Source: Candidatus Kuenenia stuttgartensis (lineage in GTDB: Bacteria > Planctomycetota > Phycisphaerae > Phycisphaerales > SM1A02). Taken from it: a DNA stretch of 64,000 bases. The position numbers and the translations under genes were made by a program. Within the stretch, counting starts at the first letter, position 1. Each line of letters starts with the position of its first letter. The notes under the pieces were generated by a model. That model saw only the letters and a list, made by a program, of their open reading frames with translations, was not told the origin of the DNA and did no database searches. Positions 52,358-60,623 of this stretch are shown piece by piece. The DNA lies in NCBI GenBank assembly GCA_945902075.1, contig CAMDMA010000005.1, forward strand, positions 1-64,000, in the 5' to 3' direction.

Positions 52358-53335
52358 GTGAAAATCGAGCGATTCGTCGACAGTCATACGGAAGGTGAGC
52401 CGACCCGCGTACTGCTTGCGCCGGACGGCGGACTTTTTCAGCTCACGCTCCCTGAGTTACTCGTGCGTTGGACCCATGACGGAGTCTTACAGATCCCGCC
52501 GGAGTGTCTCGCACTCGCTGCCAATCCACGCGCGGCCGACGCAACGGTTTGTGCGTTGGTCTGTCGCGGTTCAAAACCGGGGGCGATGTGCGGCGTTCTC
52601 TTTTGGAATGCTTCGGCCCCGCTTGGAATGTGCGGTCATGCGACCATTGGCCTCGCACGCACGCTTGTCCATCTCGGATTCGAGCTCCCCGCGCGAGCAA
52701 TAGTCGAGACACGTGTTGGTGATGTTGTAGTTCGTGTGCTTGAGGATGGTCGTATCGCGTTTGACAATGTCGTTGCCCACATCCATGCACGCGATGTTGA
52801 AGTCGTGCTCGACCAAGGTGGTGTTGCGCGCGGCGATATCGCATGGGGCGGCAACTGGTTTTTCATCGTTCGCCATGACGGTGCCAAGGGCCGCGCGATG
52901 CGCACACACACTGAGGAACTCGCGTACGCAGCGTCGATCCTCCGAGCGCTCGAACGCGCAGGGATCAAAGGTGGAACAGCAAATGGTGGCGTGATTGACC
53001 ATGTCGAACTTCTGTTCAATCCGTCCCGACCCGAAGCAAACGCGCGCAACTTTGTGCTCTGCCCAAACGGAACATTCGACCGATCGCCCTGCGGAACCGG
53101 AACAAGTGCGTTGCTCGCGTCGCTTGCCGCGCGCGGCGAACTCTCGCCGGGTGCAGTTTGGCGGCAGGAATCTGCGATTTCGAGCATGTTTGAGGCTCGT
53201 TACGCAGTCGTCGAGGCGGATGTAGAAGCGATCCTTCCAACGATTGCCGGTCGCGCTTTTCTCGTGGCCGAGGGCTCGTTCGTACATGACGCTGCCGACC
53301 CATCCCGTGGTGGCGGATGGAAGGAAGTTCGATGA
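52358..53335 (+). CDS. 4-Hydroxyproline 2-epimerase (proline racemase superfamily)
   Basis: The 325-aa enzyme carries both catalytic cysteines of the racemase/epimerase type: GMCGHATIGLA (Cys92) and DRSPCGTGTSAL (Cys245). This excludes the trans-3-hydroxyproline dehydratases, which lack one of them. The N-terminal DSHTEGEPTRVL block is family-typical. It interconverts trans-4-hydroxy-L-proline and cis-4-hydroxy-D-proline in the cytoplasm. GTG 52358 is the only fitting start. It diverges from the deaminase gene and overlaps the malic enzyme gene by 4 nt, so it feeds the carbon flow to pyruvate. Confidence 0.9.
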   Translation: MKIERFVDSHTEGEPTRVLLAPDGGLFQLTLPELLVRWTHDGVLQIPPECLALAANPRAADATVCALVCRGSKPGAMCGVLFWNASAPLGMCGHATIGLARTLVHLGFELPARAIVETRVGDVVVRVLEDGRIAFDNVVAHIHARDVEVVLDQGGVARGDIAWGGNWFFIVRHDGAKGRAMRTHTEELAYAASILRALERAGIKGGTANGGVIDHVELLFNPSRPEANARNFVLCPNGTFDRSPCGTGTSALLASLAARGELSPGAVWRQESAISSMFEARYAVVEADVEAILPTIAGRAFLVAEGSFVHDAADPSRGGGWKEVR

Positions 53336-54942
53336 GGAAAGACGCGCACGAGATTTTGTACAACCCGCGACTCAACAAAGGCACGGCATTCGGTGAGGCA
53401 GAGCGGGAACTCCTCGGGCTCACGGGACTCTTTCCAGATGCGGTCGAGACTGGCGAATTGCAACGCATGCGCGCGCTCGCGCAACTCGCCCATCGTGCCA
53501 ACGACCTCGAACGCTACATCTATCTCTCCGAGCTCCAAGACCGCAACGAACGCCTCTTCTACCAACTTCTGCGCGCGGATCCCGTGCGTCATATGCCGAT
53601 TGTCTACACCCCGACCGTCGGCGAGGCATGTCAGAAGTTTGGGCACATCATGCGTCGACCGAAGGGGCTCTATGTTTCGCTGAAGCACCGTGGGCGCATC
53701 GCGGACATCCTGCGCAACTGGCCTGAATCGGATGTGCGCATCATCTGTGTCACCGACGGCGAGCGGATTCTTGGATTGGGTGACCTTGGAATATGCGGCA
53801 TGGGAATTCCGGTCGGAAAACTGGCGCTCTACACCGCGATCGGCGGGGTACATCCTGCGCGTTGCATGCCGGTGGTGCTTGATGTGGGCACCAACAACCA
53901 GGGATTTCTCGAGGATCCGCTCTATCCCGGCCTTCGCGCACCGCGGACGCGCGGGCCGGAGTACGACGCGTTTGTCGAAGAATTCGTGGTCGCGGTGCAG
54001 CAGGTCTTCCCACGTTGCTGCATCCAATTCGAGGATTTCCACAACACGACAGCGATTCCACTTCTCGCGCGATATCGCGATCGTGTGTGCTGTTTCAATG
54101 ACGACATCCAAGGCACCGCTGCAGTGGCGGTCGCGGGCTTATTCGCTGCGTGCCGGGCGCTCAACAACACGCTTGCGGATCATCGCTATCTGTTTTTCGG
54201 CGCAGGTAGTGCTGCGACAGGAATCGCCGAACTCGTTATCGAGGCCATGAAGTCGCGTGGAGTGAGCGAGACCGATGCGCGCGCACGTATCTGGCTCATG
54301 AATTCGAAGGGACTTGTTGTCCGCGACAATCCTGGCATTCAGCCGCATCAGCGCGAGTTCGTTCGTGAGGGGCGCCTTGAGCCGACGCTACTTGAGGCAG
54401 TGAAGGCGGTGCGGCCGACGGTGCTCATCGGAACAAGCACCCAGCCCGCCACCTTCACTCGCGAGGTTCTTGGGTCAATGCGCGACTATTGCGATCAACC
54501 GGTCGTGTTCCCGTATTCGAACCCGACATCGCGCTCGGAGTGCACCGCGGAACAAGCGTGGACCTGGACAGACGGCATGGCGATCTTTGCCTCAGGTTCG
54601 CCATTCGCGCCGGTCGCGATTGATGGTCGCGTACTCATTCCTGGTCAAGGCAACAATGTCTACATCTATCCTGCCGTTGGGCTCGCGGTGTTTGCAACGG
54701 AGGCATCGCGTGTGACCGACGAGATGTTTCTTCGCGCAGCAGAATCGCTGGCTGCCCGTACGTCAGACGCGGAACTTTCGGTTGGGCTCATTTATCCGCC
54801 GATTGAGCGCATTCATCAGTCGGCAGTCGAGGTCGCGGTTGAGGTCGCTGAACTCATTTTCGATCGAGGCCTCGCTCGTGTCGAGCGACCATCGGACATC
54901 AACGCGTGGATCCGCTCGAAGGTCTACGACCCTGCGTATTGA
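53332..54942 (+). CDS. NAD(P)-dependent malic enzyme (large, oxaloacetate-decarboxylating type)
   Basis: The 536-aa enzyme decarboxylates malate to pyruvate. Conserved blocks: YTPTVGEACQKFGHI (Tyr), GLGDLGICGMGIPVGKLALY (Lys), FEDFHNTTAIPLLARYR and FNDDIQGTAAVAVAG (metal-binding Glu/Asp), and FFGAGSAATGIAEL (nucleotide binding). The length and the N-terminal RGTAF-type segment (LNKGTAF) fit the MaeA/SfcA family (about 540-565 aa). The ATG at 53332 overlaps the epimerase stop (ATGA). Ketoglutarate from hydroxyproline would pass through the TCA cycle to malate, so this enzyme fits as the exit to pyruvate. Confidence 0.95.
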   Translation: MRKDAHEILYNPRLNKGTAFGEAERELLGLTGLFPDAVETGELQRMRALAQLAHRANDLERYIYLSELQDRNERLFYQLLRADPVRHMPIVYTPTVGEACQKFGHIMRRPKGLYVSLKHRGRIADILRNWPESDVRIICVTDGERILGLGDLGICGMGIPVGKLALYTAIGGVHPARCMPVVLDVGTNNQGFLEDPLYPGLRAPRTRGPEYDAFVEEFVVAVQQVFPRCCIQFEDFHNTTAIPLLARYRDRVCCFNDDIQGTAAVAVAGLFAACRALNNTLADHRYLFFGAGSAATGIAELVIEAMKSRGVSETDARARIWLMNSKGLVVRDNPGIQPHQREFVREGRLEPTLLEAVKAVRPTVLIGTSTQPATFTREVLGSMRDYCDQPVVFPYSNPTSRSECTAEQAWTWTDGMAIFASGSPFAPVAIDGRVLIPGQGNNVYIYPAVGLAVFATEASRVTDEMFLRAAESLAARTSDAELSVGLIYPPIERIHQSAVEVAVEVAELIFDRGLARVERPSDINAWIRSKVYDPAY

Positions 54943-55007
54943 GTGGGCGCACCGACGGAAGGTACGGACGCCCGTGAACGAATTGATCCGAGACCGAAGT
55001 GCTGCGA

Positions 55008-55664
55008 TCAGACATGTGCCAGAGGATCGGGTTTCTTCGATCGCTTCCGCATGATTAGCACGGGAATGCCGCAGCCGAGCGCAAGGAAGAGGCCGCACAC
55101 AGCCACACATCCGCCGCTGAAACCCTGGAGTAGCGCAATTCCGGATTGCGCCATGCGCTCCGCCTGAGCCTTATCTGTTGCGGCGATCATGATGGCTGCA
55201 GGGGTGTCGCTACCGTCCGATGCGCGCACATCAAAGGTGTATTTGCCTTGCTTCTCGACCTCGAAGAATCCCAGCATCTCAAACGGCGCGCCTGGGTTAC
55301 GCGGCGCTTGGTTGGCCTCGAACTTCAGCACTTCGCCATCTCCGCCAGTGATCTTGACGTTGAACGTGACTCCAATGGGTGGCGGTCCGATGCGCTTGTC
55401 GCCGACCGCCCCATCGGGCTGGAATGCAACAATTCCGCCGCCTTGAGGAAGTTCGATCTCGACCGATCCAGGTGCTTCCATGACGGTCGAACCCTCGACG
55501 ATGCCCGTGATTTCGGCACCGAGATTCTTTGCCGCCGCACCGACGTCAGAGGTCGCCAGGCTGACGATGCCGCCAACGAGAAGCAGAATTCCGATGACGG
55601 CGAGGCCAAGCAGTGCTTGGAAGAGGCAGGCTCCGCGACGGAGTGTGGGGGCGGTTCGGTTCAT
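55008..55664 (-). CDS. Membrane protein with two helices and an extracytoplasmic beta domain, unknown function
   Basis: The 218-aa protein has one N-terminal membrane helix (FQALLGLAVIGILLLVGGIVSLA), about 120 extracytoplasmic residues that look beta-rich (VEIELPQGGGIVAFQ, KYTFDVRASDG), and a C-terminal helix (SGGCVAVCGLFLALGCGIPVLIMRK) with a basic cytoplasmic tail. No family recognised; the architecture resembles small accessory membrane proteins. It converges with the malic enzyme gene. ATG 55664 precedes the helix by about 12 residues. Confidence 0.75.
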   Translation of the reverse strand: MNRTAPTLRRGACLFQALLGLAVIGILLLVGGIVSLATSDVGAAAKNLGAEITGIVEGSTVMEAPGSVEIELPQGGGIVAFQPDGAVGDKRIGPPPIGVTFNVKITGGDGEVLKFEANQAPRNPGAPFEMLGFFEVEKQGKYTFDVRASDGSDTPAAIMIAATDKAQAERMAQSGIALLQGFSGGCVAVCGLFLALGCGIPVLIMRKRSKKPDPLAHV

Positions 55665-55786
55665 CAGCGAAGAGTACCGCAGTTGGGCGACGAATACTGC
55701 AGATACGAAAGTGGTGATGACCTTCGAACAGTTCGGCCGATATCGCGCAACCTTGCGCGATCAACCACAAGCGAAAGGCGGTCTCT

Positions 55787-56599
55787 GTGAGGCTTTGTAA
55801 CGCATCCGTACTTCGAACTGCCCTTGGCGCACTATGCGCCGCGGCGATGGCGTGTGGACCACAGGCGTGCGGAACCGTCCCGGAAACGGGGCGATCGCAA
55901 TTCAATGTCCTCTCGGCGGGTGCTGAGCGGCAGCTCGGCGCCGAGGCATATGCGGAGACGCTTTCGGGCGCGAGGACCCTCTCGACGGGGCCCGAGTTTG
56001 ACCGCGTGCAGCGAGTCGGTAGGCGAATTGCCGAGGCTTCAGGTCGGCGGTACCCGAAGTCGGTCGCGGGTTTCGAATGGCAGTTCGCTGTCATCGACAC
56101 GCCTGAGGTGAACGCTTGGATGCTGCCCGGTGGAAAAAGTGCGGTCAATACTGGCCTTCTCAAACTGGCGACCAGCGACGACGAACTCGCGATTGTGATG
56201 GGCCATGAGGCCGCGCACGCCATCGCCCGACATGGCGCAGAAAGAATCTCCCGCGGGATGGCTGCCGAGATCGTCTTCGGCGTTGCTTCGGCAAGCGGCG
56301 AAATCGATCCGGTGCTCGTCGATGCCACCGCGACGGCTTACGGTGCCATGGGCGAAACCGCTTTCAGTCGGAGCGAGGAAAGCGAGGCCGATCATATTGG
56401 GCTCATGATCGCGGCTGATGCTGGATACGACCCGCGCGCATCACTTTCTTTTTGGAAAAAGATGGCTGCGAACGGCGCGAACGCACCTTTCGAGTTTCTC
56501 TCCACCCATCCGAGTGATGAAACCCGCGTGAAACGGCTCGAACAACTGCTTCCGAAAGCGGAAGCGGTTTACGCGCAGGCAAAGAACAGGACTCCATGA
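55787..56599 (+). CDS. M48 family zinc metalloprotease, lipoprotein (BepA/LoiP-like)
   Basis: The 270-aa protein has a signal peptide with a Cys-containing end (LGALCAAAMACGPQACG), so it is probably lipidated and periplasmic. The metalloprotease core has VNAWMLPGGKSAVNTGLL, the zinc site MGHEAAHAIARHG (HExxH) and the third ligand in SEESEADHIGLMI, then LSTHPSDETRVKRL. Relatives maintain outer-membrane proteins. GTG 55787 is the only fitting start. It overlaps the MlaE gene by 4 nt, so it is the first gene of the lipid-transport operon. Confidence 0.93.
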   Translation: MRLCNASVLRTALGALCAAAMACGPQACGTVPETGRSQFNVLSAGAERQLGAEAYAETLSGARTLSTGPEFDRVQRVGRRIAEASGRRYPKSVAGFEWQFAVIDTPEVNAWMLPGGKSAVNTGLLKLATSDDELAIVMGHEAAHAIARHGAERISRGMAAEIVFGVASASGEIDPVLVDATATAYGAMGETAFSRSEESEADHIGLMIAADAGYDPRASLSFWKKMAANGANAPFEFLSTHPSDETRVKRLEQLLPKAEAVYAQAKNRTP

Positions 56600-57741
56600 G
56601 GAACCGCGCGCGGCATCAGGATGCATTGGCTGACAAGGCCACGATCGACGTGCGCGTCGAGGGCGGTGGGCTTCGTGTGACACCAGAGGGGGCACTGACC
56701 TCCGAAACAATCGGTGTGATGCGCGAAAAACTCGAGCGAGGTATTCCTGCGAAGTTCAGCGGCGCCATTGTGTTTGACCTCTCGAAGGTCGCGCAGATCG
56801 ACGCATCCGGCGTCTCGCTCGCGGTCTTTCTCTATCGCCTTGCGAAGGCTCGTGGGCTTTCCTTCGAGACGAGCGGCGGCGATAAGGATCGCCGGCTGCT
56901 CGTCGACCTCGCACTTCGTGGACAGGATCCGGAAGCGACCATTCCCCCGATTGGTTTTGTGCGGGAAATGGGCGTCGCCGCGCTCTCGCTGCAAGAAATC
57001 CTGTTGGATCTCATCCGCTTCATCGGCGAGATCTCACTGGTGCTCGTCCGGATCGCTCGTCGCCCGGCGCTCCTGCGGTTGCGCGACACCATTGCCGCCA
57101 TGTCCCGTCACGGCACCGACGCCATTCCCGTTGTCAGTCTCCTTGGATTACTGATCGGTGCGATCATTGCGTTTCAGACGTTCGATCCGCTGGCGAAGTA
57201 CGGGGCGAAACTGCAAGTGGCAGATGTCGTCGCGATCTCAATCGTGCGTGAACTTGGCCCACTCATCACCGCGATCATCCTCGCTGGTCGTTCGGGCAGC
57301 GCCTTCGCTGCTGAGATCGGGACGATGAAGGTGACGCAGGAACTCGACGCGCTGCGGACCTTCGGTATCGATCCCGTGCGGTTCTTGGTGATTCCTCGGC
57401 TTCTCGCTGTGGTGGTGGTGACGCCGATGCTCTCGGTGTACGCATCTATCCTCGGAGTCGCCGGTGGCTACTTTATCCTTGGACCACAGGGATTCACCGT
57501 GACGCAATACCTCACCGAAGTTCGTGAGGCACTCACGATCGGCGGATTTCTGCAGGGGCTCGCCAAAGCGGCTGTCTTTGCCATCCTCGTTGCCGCGATT
57601 GGTTGCCTCGCCGGGCTTCGTACAGGCCAGGGTCCAGGAGCCGTTGGACTCAGTACCACGCGCGCGGTCGTCGCGGGGATCGTCGCGATTGTCGTTGCCG
57701 ACAGCGTGCTTGGGTCGTTCTTCTACGCGCTTGGAATCTGA
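56596..57741 (+). CDS. MlaE-type ABC permease with an N-terminal STAS domain
   Basis: The 381-aa protein has a STAS domain at about residues 15-110 (LRVTPEGALTSETIGVMREKL, FDLSKVAQIDASGVSLAVFLYRLAKARG) followed by the MlaE permease (about 260 aa, five or six helices) with VVSLLGLLIGAIIAFQ, VRELGPLITAIILAGRSGSAFAAEIGTMKV and QELDALRTFGIDPVRFL. In Escherichia coli the STAS protein is the separate MlaB; here it is fused. It moves phospholipids across the inner membrane with MlaF and MlaD, encoded downstream. ATG 56596 overlaps the protease stop. Confidence 0.95.
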   Translation: MRNRARHQDALADKATIDVRVEGGGLRVTPEGALTSETIGVMREKLERGIPAKFSGAIVFDLSKVAQIDASGVSLAVFLYRLAKARGLSFETSGGDKDRRLLVDLALRGQDPEATIPPIGFVREMGVAALSLQEILLDLIRFIGEISLVLVRIARRPALLRLRDTIAAMSRHGTDAIPVVSLLGLLIGAIIAFQTFDPLAKYGAKLQVADVVAISIVRELGPLITAIILAGRSGSAFAAEIGTMKVTQELDALRTFGIDPVRFLVIPRLLAVVVVTPMLSVYASILGVAGGYFILGPQGFTVTQYLTEVREALTIGGFLQGLAKAAVFAILVAAIGCLAGLRTGQGPGAVGLSTTRAVVAGIVAIVVADSVLGSFFYALGI

Positions 57742-58557
57742 ATGAGCGACGCCCCAACACCACTCTCTGCTTCTGCCGGAGCTGCTCGCGATACATCGCG
57801 ACGAGACGTTGCTATCGGGCTCCGGGGCGTCGCGATTGGTTATGAAGGTAAGGCAATCGTTCATGGCATCGACCTTGACATTCTCGCTGGCGAAATCATG
57901 TTTATTGGTGGCGGATCGGGCTGCGGAAAGACCACGCTACTCTCGTGCTTGACTGCGCTGCGGAAACCAATAGCTGGCTCAATCGTGATCGATGGCATCG
58001 ACCTCGCGCGTGCGAACGCCGATGAGATTCAGCGCGTTCGCCGTCGCTTCGGCGTGATGTACCAACTCGGTGCGCTATTCGGCGGGAAGTCGTTGCTCGA
58101 AAATGTGCGGCTTCCACTTGAGGAGTTCACTGACCTTTCGGACGACGTAATGGACGACGTCGCGCGTGCGAAGCTTGGGCTTGTTGGGCTTGGTGCACAT
58201 GCGCACAAAGAGCCATCTGAGATCTCTGGAGGCATGCAAAAGCGTGCCGCGATCGCCCGTGCACTCGCGCTTGATCCGCCGATTATCTTTCTCGATGAGC
58301 CGAGCGCAGGGCTTGATCCTGTCACGAGCGCCGATCTTGACGCGATGATCGTGGCGCTGAACCACATGCTTGGTACAACGTTCGTCATCATCTCGCATGA
58401 GCTTGCGAGCATTTACGCGATCGGGCATCGGTTCGCGATGCTCGATGGCGCGCGTAAGAAACTGGTTGCACTTGGTCCGCCCGCTGAGCTGCGCGACAAG
58501 TCGCCTGACGAATGGGTTCGACGCTTTCTCAATCGCGTCCCTACGGCGGAGGCATGA
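57742..58557 (+). CDS. MlaF-type ABC transporter ATP-binding protein
   Basis: The 271-aa ATPase has Walker A GGGSGCGKTTLLSC, Q-loop MYQLGALFGGKSLLENV (typical of the Mla group), signature ISGGMQKRAAIARALAL, Walker B IIFLDEPSAGLDP and ISHEL. ATG 57742 directly follows the MlaE stop. It powers MlaE. Confidence 0.96.
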   Translation: MSDAPTPLSASAGAARDTSRRDVAIGLRGVAIGYEGKAIVHGIDLDILAGEIMFIGGGSGCGKTTLLSCLTALRKPIAGSIVIDGIDLARANADEIQRVRRRFGVMYQLGALFGGKSLLENVRLPLEEFTDLSDDVMDDVARAKLGLVGLGAHAHKEPSEISGGMQKRAAIARALALDPPIIFLDEPSAGLDPVTSADLDAMIVALNHMLGTTFVIISHELASIYAIGHRFAMLDGARKKLVALGPPAELRDKSPDEWVRRFLNRVPTAEA

Positions 58558-58633
58558 GCATGCAGCATCACGAATCAACCCATCAGGAACCGCAGCACGC
58601 GAACCGCCTGGAGCACCGCAGAAGGAGCCACCG

Positions 58634-59779
58634 ATGAGCGCATCCAAGGAATTCAAGGTCGGTGTGTTTGTGATTGTGTCAACATCGCTTGCGCTTGGGG
58701 GCGTGATCGCGCTCGGTTCCGGTCGCCTGTTCAAGGATACCGAGACGATTGAGACGTCGACCACAGACTCTGTCAATGGACTTCAGATCGGAAGTCCGGT
58801 GAAGTATCGAGGCGTGCCGATCGGTGAGGTGAAGTCCATTTCGTTCACCGATCGCTACTACCCGGAGCAGGACCGCAACTCCGAAGAGTTCGATTTTGGG
58901 AGTCCGGTCATTATTCGTATGGAGGTCCGGCTCGACGTCTTTGGCGATCTGCAGTCCAGCCTCTTCACGAAAAATATTGAGCGCGGCGTGACGCGCGGAC
59001 TGCGCGCTCGGTTGACCTCAGCGGGGTTAACCGGTGGACTCTTCGTTGACCTCGATTTGACTGATCCAACACAAAACACCGTGCCGAAGCTGGCCTACGT
59101 TCCTGAGTATCCATTTATTCCGAGTGCGCCGAGCAGGCTTGATCAACTCATCGACCGGATTCAGGTGATCTCGGGCAATCTCGCGGAGGTCGACTTCTCG
59201 TCACTCGCGTCCTCGCTACACACGACGATTGACAATATCGACGGCGTCGTGACCAGGCGCGTCGATCCGATGATGGCAGACGCGGGCAAATTCATCGCAG
59301 AACTCCGCGTGTCAAACGACAAGATTCAAAAGGTTCTCGATGATCCGGGTATCTCCGAAACCATCGCGAATGTTGAGGCGTTGACAAGCGACCTCAAGGG
59401 TGCTTTCGTGGGGTCAAGCGACGAACTACGCGAGGGCATTGCAGAGATTCCGAAGATGATGAAGGCCGCCCGTGAGGCAGCGGAGAGGCTCGACACGTTG
59501 ATTGCGTCGCCACGCGTGGAGTCGATTCTGAGCGGGCTCGACGACGCAGCGAAGGAACTCGGTCCAACGATTGAGGAATACCAAGGTATTGGCCGGCAAG
59601 TCACCGATTTCCTCGAGAGCGAGAGCTATGAACTGCAACAGCTGATCTCGGCACTTCGCCAGACCTCGCAGAATCTTGAGCAGTTGACCAACCGCATCCG
59701 CCGCGACCCGCCGTCGTTGTTCTTTGCCGAACCGCCCAAGCAGGTGAAGCCGGGTACGCCGATTCCGTCCACTCCTTGA
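58634..59779 (+). CDS. MlaD/MCE family periplasmic lipid-binding protein
   Basis: The 381-aa protein has one N-terminal helix (FKVGVFVIVSTSLALGGVIAL), the MCE domain (VNGLQIGSPVKYRGVPIGEVKSISF, RARLTSAGLTGGLFVDLDL), and a long helical C-terminal part (residues 170-350) likely to form a coiled coil or tube. MCE hexamers form the periplasmic lipid tunnel. ATG 58634 has GGAG upstream. It follows MlaF by 76 bp. Confidence 0.94.
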   Translation: MSASKEFKVGVFVIVSTSLALGGVIALGSGRLFKDTETIETSTTDSVNGLQIGSPVKYRGVPIGEVKSISFTDRYYPEQDRNSEEFDFGSPVIIRMEVRLDVFGDLQSSLFTKNIERGVTRGLRARLTSAGLTGGLFVDLDLTDPTQNTVPKLAYVPEYPFIPSAPSRLDQLIDRIQVISGNLAEVDFSSLASSLHTTIDNIDGVVTRRVDPMMADAGKFIAELRVSNDKIQKVLDDPGISETIANVEALTSDLKGAFVGSSDELREGIAEIPKMMKAAREAAERLDTLIASPRVESILSGLDDAAKELGPTIEEYQGIGRQVTDFLESESYELQQLISALRQTSQNLEQLTNRIRRDPPSLFFAEPPKQVKPGTPIPSTP

Positions 59780-59867
59780 CGCGTGCATTGGAGCACCGGT
59801 GTACCCCGGCGCCTGCGCGTGAACAACGTCCCTCGAACTCTCCGCAAACTGCTTCACGGAATACAGC

Positions 59868-60590
59868 ATGACCGCCACTCCTATGAAACGCTCCGCATCG
59901 CTCCTCTCCGCGACGACCCTTTGCGTGACGAGTCTCGTTGTGAAACCCGCGTGTGTTTCGCTTCTCGCGTTTGCGACGCTGCAGGGTTGTTCGATGTTCA
60001 GCCGCTCGTCGGTCCCGGGCGCGAAGTTTTTGATCGATCCACCAGCGATGACACCAGTTGAGGGCGCGAAGATTGAAAATATTCTGGTGCGCCGATTCAG
60101 CGTTGTCCCGCCCGCGAATGGTCTGACCTTTGTCTACCTGCTCGCCGACGGTAGTTGGCGTACCGATGAGTACAACGGATGGATCGCGGACCCTGCGGAT
60201 ATGTTCAGTGACGCGCTGGCGACCGCTTTGACCGAGTGCGGACGCGTTGGGATGGTCGGCGTTGAGGGGGTGACGGTGCGCTTCGATTTTGTCGCAGAGG
60301 GTGTGGTCGAGAATCTCTACGCGGATTACTCAGATCCGTCGAAACCCACCGCCAATGTCGACATCCGAATCTACTTGCTCGACCGCCGCAACACGATGCC
60401 GCGTTTGGTTGCGTCGGTGCATGGTTCTGGCACTGCGCCGATCGTTGCCGATGGCGCGCCGGAAGTCGCGAAGGCATTCTCTGTCGCCGCGGGCGCCGCG
60501 ATCGCCCAAGCGATTGAGGCGATGCCCAAGGACATTGCGCCGGCAGAGCCGAAGAGCCCTGTGCATGTTCAGCCGCAAAAAGTGGGCTGA
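59868..60590 (+). CDS. ABC-type transport auxiliary lipoprotein (PqiC-like)
   Basis: The 240-aa protein has a signal peptide ending in the lipobox LLAFATLQGC. The domain (residues 55-220) matches the pattern of ABC transport auxiliary (PqiC/YmbA-like) components: KFLIDPPAM near the start, ILVRRFSVVPPANGLTFVYLL and WIADPADMFSDALATALTECG. It should sit in the outer membrane and dock MCE tunnels. ATG 59868, with ATG 59883 as a shorter alternative. Last gene of the Mla group. Confidence 0.85.
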   Translation: MTATPMKRSASLLSATTLCVTSLVVKPACVSLLAFATLQGCSMFSRSSVPGAKFLIDPPAMTPVEGAKIENILVRRFSVVPPANGLTFVYLLADGSWRTDEYNGWIADPADMFSDALATALTECGRVGMVGVEGVTVRFDFVAEGVVENLYADYSDPSKPTANVDIRIYLLDRRNTMPRLVASVHGSGTAPIVADGAPEVAKAFSVAAGAAIAQAIEAMPKDIAPAEPKSPVHVQPQKVG

Positions 60591-60623
60591 CAGCACGCGC
60601 GCGATCGCCTAGCCTACGGCCCA

